A stretch of DNA of 11,450 nucleotides from Candidatus Hydrogenedentota bacterium (GTDB lineage: Bacteria > Hydrogenedentota > Hydrogenedentia > Hydrogenedentales > CAITNO01): the NCBI GenBank assembly GCA_007124105.1, contig SLFT01000175.1, positions 1 to 11,450 of the forward strand, written 5' to 3'. Positions within the stretch are counted from its first letter, which is position 1. The number at the start of each line of letters is the position of its first letter. The translations under genes were made by a program, and so were the position numbers. The notes beneath the pieces are model-generated. The model was not told where the DNA came from, ran no database searches, and saw only the letters and a program-made list of their open reading frames with translations. This document shows positions 1 to 6,380 of the stretch, piece by piece.

Positions 1-1271
1 GGGACAGTATTGACGCGAGTCCCAACCCGCAGTGGTTCGAAGACGCGAAATTTGGCGTGTTCATTGTGTGGGGCCCCTATTCCGTGCCCGCGTGGGGACC
101 GAAGGAGCGTTACGCTGAGTGGTATTGGCACGATATGCTGAACAAAGACAGCGAAACCTGGCTGTTCCATGAAAACGCATACGGCGACAAGACGACTTAC
201 CAGGACTTTGCTTATCAATTCAAAGCGGAAATGTTCGATCCGGACAGTTGGGCGGATATCGTCGCCCGTTCCGGCGCGAAGTATGTGGTGTTCACCGCGA
301 AGTTCCACGACGGGTTCAGTCTATGGCCTGACGAGCACAATTGGAACTGGAACGTCATGGACGTGGGCCCGCGTCGCGACCTGGTGCGCGCGGTGACGGA
401 CGCCATGCGCAGCAGGGATATTCGCATCGGCTATTACTACTCGCTCTATGAATGGTTCAACCCGCTGTATCAACATGATGTTGATCGCTATGTGGACCAG
501 TATATGTTGCCCCAGATGAAAAGTCTGGTCGAACGCTACAAGCCCGATATCTTCTGGCCGGACGGCGAGTGGGACCATTCCAGCGACACCTGGCGCAGCG
601 CGGAGTTTCTCGCGTGGCTGTTTAACGAATCGTCCGCGCCCGACGACATCGCCGTTAACGACCGCTGGGGTCGTGAGACGCGCAGCCGTCACGGCGGTTT
701 TGCCACGCCAGAGTATCAGCATCGCCGCCCCGGGCGGCTCATGGACGCCGCCCGCTTCGAAGAGTGTCAGGGCATGGGCAAATCTTTCGGCCTGAACCGC
801 AATGAAACCGCCGAGGACTATCGCAGTACGTCAGCGTTGTTGCGCCTGCTCATAGACACGGTAAGCCGCGGCGGCAACCTGTTGCTGGACATCGGTCCCA
901 CAGGGGACGGACGCATCCCCGAGATCATGGTGGAACGCCTGCTGGAAATGGGCGCATGGCTCGAGGTGAATGGCGACGCCATTTATGGCACAACGCGCTG
1001 GGACGCCGCGCCCGAGGTTGACGCCGTATACTTCACCCAAAAGGGAGACGTCATCCACGCGATATGCGTCGAATGGCCGGGCGCAACGCTTACCCTGCCG
1101 AACACCACGGGTGCAACGGAGGCTGCCGCTACGCTTCTCGGCCATCACGCCGCGCTCGAAACCACGACCGCCGACGATGCCATTACCATCCATATCCCCT
1201 GCATCCCCTTCGACCAGATGCCCTGCCGCCACGCCTGGACGTTCCGCCTGGAAGGCCTGGAAGCGTCATAA
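1..1271 (+). CDS. GH29 alpha-L-fucosidase-like glycoside hydrolase, 5' end missing
   Basis: The reading frame is already open at the left edge (first full codon at base 3), so the true start and any signal peptide lie outside the window. The visible 422 residues cover most of a GH29 catalytic barrel and a C-terminal beta domain. GH29 enzymes remove terminal alpha-L-fucose by a retaining mechanism. Family landmarks seen in order: WFEDAKFGVFI, the PYSVPAW strand, YAEWYW (Glu-Trp of the fucose site), the HDGF loop, GYYYSLYEW, FWPDGEWD with the expected nucleophile Asp at bases 561-563, TPEYQ, GGNLLLDIGPTGDG, and WLEVNGDAIYGT. Two usually conserved active-site histidines are replaced: HWG reads VWG (Val at 66-68) and KHHDGF reads KFHDGF (Phe at 303-305). 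Fold and family assignment are firm; substrate is uncertain because of these changes. The stop codon touches the left end of the 175-bp repeat element. Confidence 0.9.
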   Translation, partial: DSIDASPNPQWFEDAKFGVFIVWGPYSVPAWGPKERYAEWYWHDMLNKDSETWLFHENAYGDKTTYQDFAYQFKAEMFDPDSWADIVARSGAKYVVFTAKFHDGFSLWPDEHNWNWNVMDVGPRRDLVRAVTDAMRSRDIRIGYYYSLYEWFNPLYQHDVDRYVDQYMLPQMKSLVERYKPDIFWPDGEWDHSSDTWRSAEFLAWLFNESSAPDDIAVNDRWGRETRSRHGGFATPEYQHRRPGRLMDAARFEECQGMGKSFGLNRNETAEDYRSTSALLRLLIDTVSRGGNLLLDIGPTGDGRIPEIMVERLLEMGAWLEVNGDAIYGTTRWDAAPEVDAVYFTQKGDVIHAICVEWPGATLTLPNTTGATEAAATLLGHHAALETTTADDAITIHIPCIPFDQMPCRHAWTFRLEGLEAS

Positions 1272-1446
1272 CCCGGATATTTCACCAGATTTCTGTTGCG
1301 CCCGCGAATCTTACGCCATCGCAGTCACTTTGCTTGCCCGGCGACTTCGACGTGTCCCGACACGCTGTCAGCCGGCGACCTGCGCAAAATGGCTGATTTG
1401 ACGCAATCTTCGCAGGCTCACGACGAAACCTGGTGAAATATCCGGG
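1272..1446. mobile_element. 175-bp palindromic MITE-like element, copy 1
   Basis: Perfect 17-bp terminal inverted repeats: CCCGGATATTTCACCAG at 1272-1288 and its exact reverse complement at 1430-1446. The interior is also an imperfect inverted repeat, so the whole element can fold into one long hairpin, with CGTGT/ACACG closing the tip. A second copy of exactly the same length lies at 6191-6365; I count 12 differences (about 93% identity). The flanks read ATAA on both sides (1268-1271 and 1447-1450), which looks like a 4-bp target duplication; the left one contains the TAA stop of the fucosidase gene. No ORF for a transposase is inside, so if mobile it would be moved in trans. It could instead be a fixed 3'-UTR or RNA element. 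Confidence 0.8.
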
Positions 1447-1539
1447 ATAAACATATCGTAGTCACGATTCAAAAAAAGATGCGTTCACCCCGCGTTATCT
1501 TATATGATGACGAAGGTGTGGCGGCGCAATGTCGTTATG

Positions 1540-1583
1540 CTGCGTACAAGAATATAAAAGCGCGTATCGCGGCTTGTACGCAG
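1540..1583. promoter_or_regulatory. Inverted repeat (11-bp perfect arms) upstream of NAD salvage operon
   Basis: CTGCGTACAAG (1540-1550) is matched by its exact reverse complement CTTGTACGCAG (1573-1583). The 22-bp centre holds a smaller CGCG-TAT-CGCG dyad (1561-1571). Arm starts are 33 bp apart, close to three helical turns, which would suit a repressor bound at both arms, or a cruciform/hairpin. There is no T-tract after it, so a Rho-independent terminator for the fucosidase gene is unlikely. It lies 75 bp upstream of the TATAAT box at 1658. I cannot match it to a known NiaR, NadR or NrtR operator by eye. Confidence 0.5.
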
Positions 1584-1657
1584 TTTATGCCGCAGCGCGC
1601 CGGACGGGGCTGTACGCCGTCGCGCACAAGCAACATTACGCGCACTTGAAGAGACAA

Positions 1658-1663
1658 TATAAT
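1658..1663 (+). promoter_or_regulatory. Candidate -10 box of the NAD salvage operon
   Basis: A perfect TATAAT sits 52 bp upstream of the NUDIX start codon. The region 16-18 bp further upstream (around 1634-1641, CATTACGC) is a poor -35 match, so an activator or a different sigma factor may be involved, or the box may be chance. No other good promoter for the operon was found between the repeat element and the gene. Confidence 0.4.
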
Positions 1664-1715
1664 CCGTGAAACCATCCTGCCGGCTGTAAGCAGCGGCCCG
1701 TATCAGAAAAGGGAA

Positions 1716-2168
1716 ATGCAGATTGTGAGTTCTTATGTGTATGAGTATCCGCGGCCCATGGTTACAGTGGATGCGGTGGTGTTCAGCGGCGACGGCGATG
1801 ACCGGCGGATAGCGCTTATCCGGCGGCGCAATGAACCCTTTGCGGGGTGCTGGGCCTTGCCGGGCGGTTTTGTGGACATGGATGAATCGCTGGAGACGGC
1901 GGCGGCCCGCGAGCTGGCCGAGGAGACGGGCCTGCGCAATGTCGCGTTGCGGCAGCTGCACGCATTTGGCGAGCCGGGACGCGATCCACGGGGCCGCAAT
2001 ATCTGCGTTGCGTATACCGGCGCCCTTTCCGAGCCTGTGCCGCTGCGAGCGGCGGACGATGCGTCAGAGGCTGCCTGGTTCTCCGTAACAGCCTTGCCGC
2101 CGCTGGCCTTCGACCACGACAAGATAATCGCCATGGCACTCGAAACAGTTGAGGAGAAGTCCCTATGA
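1716..2168 (+). CDS. NUDIX hydrolase, first gene of NAD salvage operon
   Basis: A 150-residue single-domain NUDIX protein. The NUDIX box is complete: GFVDMDESLETAAARELAEETGL fits G-x5-E-x7-REU-x-E-E-x-G-U, giving the Mg-binding glutamates needed to hydrolyse a nucleoside diphosphate linked to another group. The N-terminal YEYPRPMVTVDAVVF strand is common in bacterial ADP-ribose pyrophosphatase-like NUDIX proteins. It lacks the C-terminal winged helix of the NAD regulator NrtR, so a repressor role is unlikely. Start ATG at 1716 follows AAAAGGG closely. Its TGA overlaps the pncA ATG by 4 bp (ATGA), so the two are probably translationally coupled. Context suggests clearing ADP-ribose or another NAD-derived nucleotide; the exact substrate cannot be read from sequence. 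Confidence 0.9.
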   Translation: MQIVSSYVYEYPRPMVTVDAVVFSGDGDDRRIALIRRRNEPFAGCWALPGGFVDMDESLETAAARELAEETGLRNVALRQLHAFGEPGRDPRGRNICVAYTGALSEPVPLRAADDASEAAWFSVTALPPLAFDHDKIIAMALETVEEKSL

Positions 2169-2737
2169 TAAAAGTAAAAGACACCGATGCGCTCATTGTG
2201 GTTGATGTGCAGAACGACTTTTGCGCCGGCGGTACGCTGGCGGTACCGAACGCCGACCAAATTATCCACCCCATTAACAGCATACTCAAGGCCTTCGAAC
2301 ATATTGTGTTCTCGCGGGATTGGCATCCCGCGGACCATTGCAGTTTCAGTGATTCGCCCGAATTTCAGGACAAGAGCTGGCCAACCCATTGCGTGGAAAA
2401 TTCGCCGGGCGCGGAGTTTCACCCTGATTTGCGCGTACCGGTGGATGCGCTCATCGTGAACAAGGGCACGTCTCCGGACAAGGAAGCGTACAGCGCCTTT
2501 GACGGCACAATGCTGGCGGAGATATTGCGCAGTCAAGGGGTTCGCCGCGTATTTATTACGGGATTGACCCTTGATTATTGTGTGCGCGAAACGGCGCCCG
2601 ATGCGCTCAGGGAAGGGTTTGAGGTCGTATTGGTGGAAGATTGTACGCGCGCGGTGGCGCCGGACGAAACCAATGCGATAGTGAAGGAATTACGCGAAGC
2701 GGGCGTGGAAATTGTCAGAAGCGACGAGGTGTCATGA
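2165..2737 (+). CDS. pncA: Nicotinamidase (isochorismatase family)
   Basis: A 190-residue cytoplasmic amidohydrolase predicted to convert nicotinamide to nicotinate and ammonia, the entry step of the deamidating NAD salvage route. The catalytic triad is visible: Asp14 in VDVQNDF, Lys100 in NKGT, and Cys139 in GLTLDYCV. Likely metal ligands are Asp52 and His54 in SRDWHP and His75 in PTHCV. Length is normal for bacterial PncA. Its ATG overlaps the NUDIX stop, and its own TGA overlaps the pncB ATG, each by 4 bp. Isochorismatase-family relatives act on other amides, but the DWHP and PTHCV metal-site motifs and the adjacent pncB make nicotinamidase the clear choice. Confidence 0.95.
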   Translation: MIKVKDTDALIVVDVQNDFCAGGTLAVPNADQIIHPINSILKAFEHIVFSRDWHPADHCSFSDSPEFQDKSWPTHCVENSPGAEFHPDLRVPVDALIVNKGTSPDKEAYSAFDGTMLAEILRSQGVRRVFITGLTLDYCVRETAPDALREGFEVVLVEDCTRAVAPDETNAIVKELREAGVEIVRSDEVS

Positions 2738-4203
2738 ACGATTGCGACAATGCCTGGTATAGACGTGAAGGAATCGCGCTGCTGACCGACTTCTATGAGT
2801 TGACCATGATGGCGGGCCATTTGAAGGACGGGCGAACGGAGCAGCAGGTCAGTTTCGATTATTTCTTTCGGAGTCTGCCAACCCATACCGGCTTCGCTGT
2901 CGCGGCGGGACTGGACTGTTTCCTGAGCTACCTGGAACATCTGCGATTCACGGAAAGCGACCTTGCGTATCTGAAATCGCTGGAAGTGTTCGATAACGCG
3001 TTCCTTGACTATCTGAGAAATTTCCGGTTGCGGTGCGCGGTGCGCGCTGTGCCCGAGGGTACATTTGTTTTTCCCGGTGAACCCGTCATCCAGGTGGAAG
3101 GGCCCATTCTTGATGCGCAGTTGATAGAAACGGCGTTGTTGAACATGGTAAATCACCAGACGCTTATTGCGACCAAGGCGGCGCGGGTGTGCCTGGCGGC
3201 GGAGGACGACCCCGTACTCGAGTTTGGGTTGCGTCGCGCTCATGGCCCCGACGGCGGTCTGAGCGCTTCACGCGCCTGTTACATCGGCGGCTGCGCCTCC
3301 ACATCGAATGTGCTGGCGGGCAAGGTATATGGCGTACCGGTGGCGGGCACACACGCCCACAGCTGGGTCATGGGCTTCCCATCCGAGATCGAAGCCTTTC
3401 GCGCCTTTGCCCGTTTATACCCCGACCGATGCGTACTGCTGGTGGATACCTACGACTCCCTCAAGAGCGGCATCCCCAATGCGATACAGGTCTTTCTCGA
3501 GATGCGCGACCAGGGCCTGAACGTGCGCCCGGCGGTGCGTCTGGACTCAGGCGACCTGGCCAAGATAAGCAAAATCTGCCATGCCATGATGCGCGACGCG
3601 GGACTTGACGACCCATTGATTGTGGCGTCCAATGATCTGGACGAAGACCTTATCGCCGACTTGAAACGGCAGGGCGCGCGCATTAACGCCTGGGGCGTAG
3701 GCACCCAGTTGATCACGGCCTATGACGCGCCCGCGTTGCCTGGCGTCTACAAACTGGTCGCCATCAAGACCGACGCGGGCTGGCAGTCGCGCATGAAGGT
3801 AACCTCGAACATTGAAAAGGCGACTGATCCGGGGCGCAAGCAGTTGGTGCGCTATTACGACGCCGACGGGCGCCCTTTGGGCGACATGCTCTACCTGCAA
3901 GAAGAGAACTGGCCGGAATCGGGCGTCATTGAAGGACGCTCGCGCAAGAACCCCCATGCCGCGCGACACATCGAGAACGCCGCAAGCGCGGAGCTTTTGC
4001 TTGAACCGGCTTTTGAGAATGGGCGTCGCGTCCGTCCGGCGCGACCGCTTGCCGCTGTGCGCGATGCCACACTCGAACAGCGCAACCGTTTCCCGGACGA
4101 ATATAAACGACTGAGAAATCCTGAAATTTTCCGGGTGTTATTGTCGCCCCAGCTGGGCGAGATGAAGGATGCCATGTTGATGAACCCGGAATCAGCGCAA
4201 TAA
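2734..4203 (+). CDS. pncB: Nicotinate phosphoribosyltransferase
   Basis: A 489-residue enzyme expected to join nicotinate to PRPP, with ATP-driven turnover, giving nicotinate mononucleotide. Motifs: LLTDFYELTMM near the N-terminus, VEGP, EFGLRRAHGPDGG, GGCASTSNVLAG, and AGTHAHSW, in which His209 matches the His phosphorylated in NAPRTase catalysis; then LLVDTYD and RLDSGDL. I start at ATG 2734, preceded by GAGG at a good distance and overlapping the pncA stop as ATGA, rather than at the in-frame TTG at 2641, which would run deep into pncA. The layout resembles the second bacterial PncB subfamily. nadE follows after 30 bp. Confidence 0.95.
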   Translation: MNDCDNAWYRREGIALLTDFYELTMMAGHLKDGRTEQQVSFDYFFRSLPTHTGFAVAAGLDCFLSYLEHLRFTESDLAYLKSLEVFDNAFLDYLRNFRLRCAVRAVPEGTFVFPGEPVIQVEGPILDAQLIETALLNMVNHQTLIATKAARVCLAAEDDPVLEFGLRRAHGPDGGLSASRACYIGGCASTSNVLAGKVYGVPVAGTHAHSWVMGFPSEIEAFRAFARLYPDRCVLLVDTYDSLKSGIPNAIQVFLEMRDQGLNVRPAVRLDSGDLAKISKICHAMMRDAGLDDPLIVASNDLDEDLIADLKRQGARINAWGVGTQLITAYDAPALPGVYKLVAIKTDAGWQSRMKVTSNIEKATDPGRKQLVRYYDADGRPLGDMLYLQEENWPESGVIEGRSRKNPHAARHIENAASAELLLEPAFENGRRVRPARPLAAVRDATLEQRNRFPDEYKRLRNPEIFRVLLSPQLGEMKDAMLMNPESAQ

Positions 4204-4233
4204 AAAACGCAGACAAAGTGGAGAACGCCTATC

Positions 4234-6165
4234 ATGAGACTGGTAAACGTGGGCGTGGCGGCGGCCTCGGTAAAGGTTGGCGATTTCGCGGGCAACATGG
4301 CGCGCCTCATCGCCATCATCGAAGCGGCGCGCAAGGAAAATATTCATCTGCTTGTGACGCCTGAACTGTGCATTCCCGGATACAGCCTCGAGGACCGCGT
4401 GGTCTGGCCCGATATTGCGCGGCACAGCTGGGCGGCGCTCGCCGAGATAGCGGAAAGCTGCGATGACATAGCCGTGTTTCTCGGATTGCCTGTCATGGAC
4501 AATGGCAGAATCTATAACGCTGCCGCGCTGGTAAGCGATAAAATTATTCGCGGCCTGGTATTGAAGAAATATTTGCCCGCATACAGCATCTTTTACGAGG
4601 GACGCAATTGGACGGCATGGCCGGGCGGTGTGAGGGAGATCAATGGGACGCCCGCGGGCGAGTTGATATTTCAAACGCCTTTCGGCATGGTCACCGCGGA
4701 AATTTGCGAAGACCTCTGGAGCGCGGCGTCGCCCGCGCGCGAACGGGTCGCCCTGGGCGCGGAGATTGTATGCAACCCCAGCGCGTCCCCGTTCACGCCG
4801 CTCAAGAATGAGGCACGCAAGCGGCTGGTGATGGGCGCGGCGTCCAGCATGAAGGCTGTGTATGCCTACGCCAACCTGCTGGGTTGCGACAACAGTCGTC
4901 TGGTATTCGACGGGGGCGGCCTGATCGCCACGCCCGACGCGCTGGTTTGTGAGGGGCATATTCTATCGAAGCAATATTGGACATTGGCCTCCGCTGTAGT
5001 GGACCTGGACGACATCGCGCGGCAACGCATGGAAAACACCACCTGGCGACAGGATGCCGCTGTTCACGACGCGCCGCAACGGGTGCGGGTGGTCACGGCG
5101 GACGCGTCCCGGTTCAAGCCCGCGCCCATGAACGCTTACGCGCGGCAACAGCCCGCCAGCTATTATGTGCCGCAACCAGCGAGCGCATCACGGAGCGACA
5201 ACCCCGCCCTGGACGCGTTGTTTGACGCGTTGGCCCTGGGGTTGCGCGACTACTTCGAGAAAGTGGGCGCCTTCGACCGGTTCCTGGTTGCTTTGTCCGG
5301 CGGACGGGACAGCGCGTTGTGCCTGATGTTGGCGGTGCAGGCGGCGAAGATGCTGCGCGAGGGGCGCGACGCCGATCGCTACGCCGAACGGGTCAACACC
5401 GTCTATCTGCCCAATGCGGCACTGAGCAGCCAGGGCACCCAGACCGCCGCGCGCGCGCTGGCCGCCGAATTGGGCGTACCTTTTCAGGTGGTGTCCATCC
5501 ACGAGGAAGCGGAATTGGCGCTGGCCAAGGCCGCCGAAATCGCCGGCGGCCTGGACAAGGTGGCTCCCATGGCCCGACAGAATTTGCAGGCGCGCATACG
5601 CGGCGCCATGATGCTTAACTGGGCCAATAGCGCGGGCGGGCTGGTACTGGTCACGTCGAATCTCAGCGAGGCGGCGGTCGGATACAGCACCACCGGCGGC
5701 GACAACCAGGGCGGCTACTCGCCCATTGCCAACGTGCCAAAGACGGTGGTGACCCAACTGCTCGCCTACCTGGCCGAGCGGGACAATATCCAGGCGCTCA
5801 AGCAGATACTGGCAATACCGCCCAGCGCCGAACTCGCCCCCGACCAGCTGGACGAGAGCGATCTCATGCCTTACGCCGCGCTTGATTTCCTGCTCTATCT
5901 TTACGCGCGCAAGCGCATGTCTCTGGCGAACTGCTGGCGCATGGCGTGTCTCCGCTTCCCCGAGTATGACCGCGCGCAGATGCGCACTTGGACCGCTGAT
6001 TTCGCCAGGCGTTTCTGCGCCAGTCAATGGAAACGCGATCAGCATCCCGTCGCCATGAAGGTGATGGAACTCGATCTTGACCCCAAGACCGGATTCCGAT
6101 TCCCCGTAACCCAGAGCATACAACATGAATTAGATGAACTCGAAGAGGCGACGCTGGAGGAATAA
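4234..6165 (+). CDS. nadE: Glutamine-dependent NAD(+) synthetase
   Basis: A 643-residue two-domain enzyme that amidates nicotinate adenine dinucleotide to NAD, using ammonia released from glutamine. The N-terminal nitrilase-type glutaminase domain (about 1-270) has the triad Glu44 (TPELCIPGYS), Lys111 (LKKYLPAY) and Cys158 (AEICEDLW). The C-terminal synthetase domain (about 320-640) has the ATP-pyrophosphatase loop SGGRDS at 355-360 and the TSNLSEAAVGYSTTGGDNQGG stretch. Length is near that of other glutaminase-fused NadE proteins. The ATG is preceded by GGAG about ten bases upstream. The presence of the glutaminase domain means ammonia need not be supplied separately. NadD, which would link PncB to NadE, is not in the window. 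Confidence 0.96.
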   Translation: MRLVNVGVAAASVKVGDFAGNMARLIAIIEAARKENIHLLVTPELCIPGYSLEDRVVWPDIARHSWAALAEIAESCDDIAVFLGLPVMDNGRIYNAAALVSDKIIRGLVLKKYLPAYSIFYEGRNWTAWPGGVREINGTPAGELIFQTPFGMVTAEICEDLWSAASPARERVALGAEIVCNPSASPFTPLKNEARKRLVMGAASSMKAVYAYANLLGCDNSRLVFDGGGLIATPDALVCEGHILSKQYWTLASAVVDLDDIARQRMENTTWRQDAAVHDAPQRVRVVTADASRFKPAPMNAYARQQPASYYVPQPASASRSDNPALDALFDALALGLRDYFEKVGAFDRFLVALSGGRDSALCLMLAVQAAKMLREGRDADRYAERVNTVYLPNAALSSQGTQTAARALAAELGVPFQVVSIHEEAELALAKAAEIAGGLDKVAPMARQNLQARIRGAMMLNWANSAGGLVLVTSNLSEAAVGYSTTGGDNQGGYSPIANVPKTVVTQLLAYLAERDNIQALKQILAIPPSAELAPDQLDESDLMPYAALDFLLYLYARKRMSLANCWRMACLRFPEYDRAQMRTWTADFARRFCASQWKRDQHPVAMKVMELDLDPKTGFRFPVTQSIQHELDELEEATLEE

Positions 6166-6190
6166 GGCGGCGGGGGGCGTCCCGAACCAA

Positions 6191-6365
6191 CCCGGATATT
6201 TCACCAGATTTCTGTTGCGCCTGCGAATCTTACGCCATATCAGCCACTTTGCTTGCCCGCCGACTTCGACGTGTCCCGACACGCTGTCAGCCGGCGGCCT
6301 GCGCAAAGCACCCGATCTGACGCAATCTTCGCAGGCTCACGACGAAACCTGGTGAAATATCCGGG
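6191..6365. mobile_element. 175-bp palindromic MITE-like element, copy 2
   Basis: Same length, orientation and 17-bp perfect terminal inverted repeats as the copy at 1272-1446. The differences cluster in the middle of the arms; the outer 30 bp or so at each end are nearly unchanged. Flanks are CCAA (6187-6190) and CTAA (6366-6369), which would be a 4-bp target duplication with one transition; this is weaker than the ATAA/ATAA pair of copy 1. It starts 25 bp after the nadE stop and ends two bases before the Shine-Dalgarno sequence of the next gene, so its folded stem could act as a 3' end for nadE mRNA or influence translation downstream. Confidence 0.8.
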
Positions 6366-6380
6366 CTAAGGAGGAACAGT

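Noticed and set aside
1272..1446. Reading the palindromic elements as a CRISPR array or as simple Rho-independent terminators.
   Set aside because: The two copies are nearly 5 kb apart with no short regular spacing, and neither ends in a T-tract.
1447..1715. A NAD-sensing riboswitch in the operon leader.
   Set aside because: The best -10 box lies downstream of the main hairpin, and I could not match the known NAD-I (nadA) or NAD-II (pnuC) motifs by eye. A covariance-model search would decide.
2641..2733. Upstream TTG extension of pncB.
   Set aside because: It would overlap pncA by almost 100 bp and adds no family sequence; ATG 2734 has an RBS and a typical ATGA overlap.
5188..6126. A 312-codon minus-strand frame opposite nadE, and a 267-codon one opposite the NUDIX and pncA genes (1733-2536).
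   Set aside because: Both are shadows of well-supported plus-strand genes and show no recognisable motifs.
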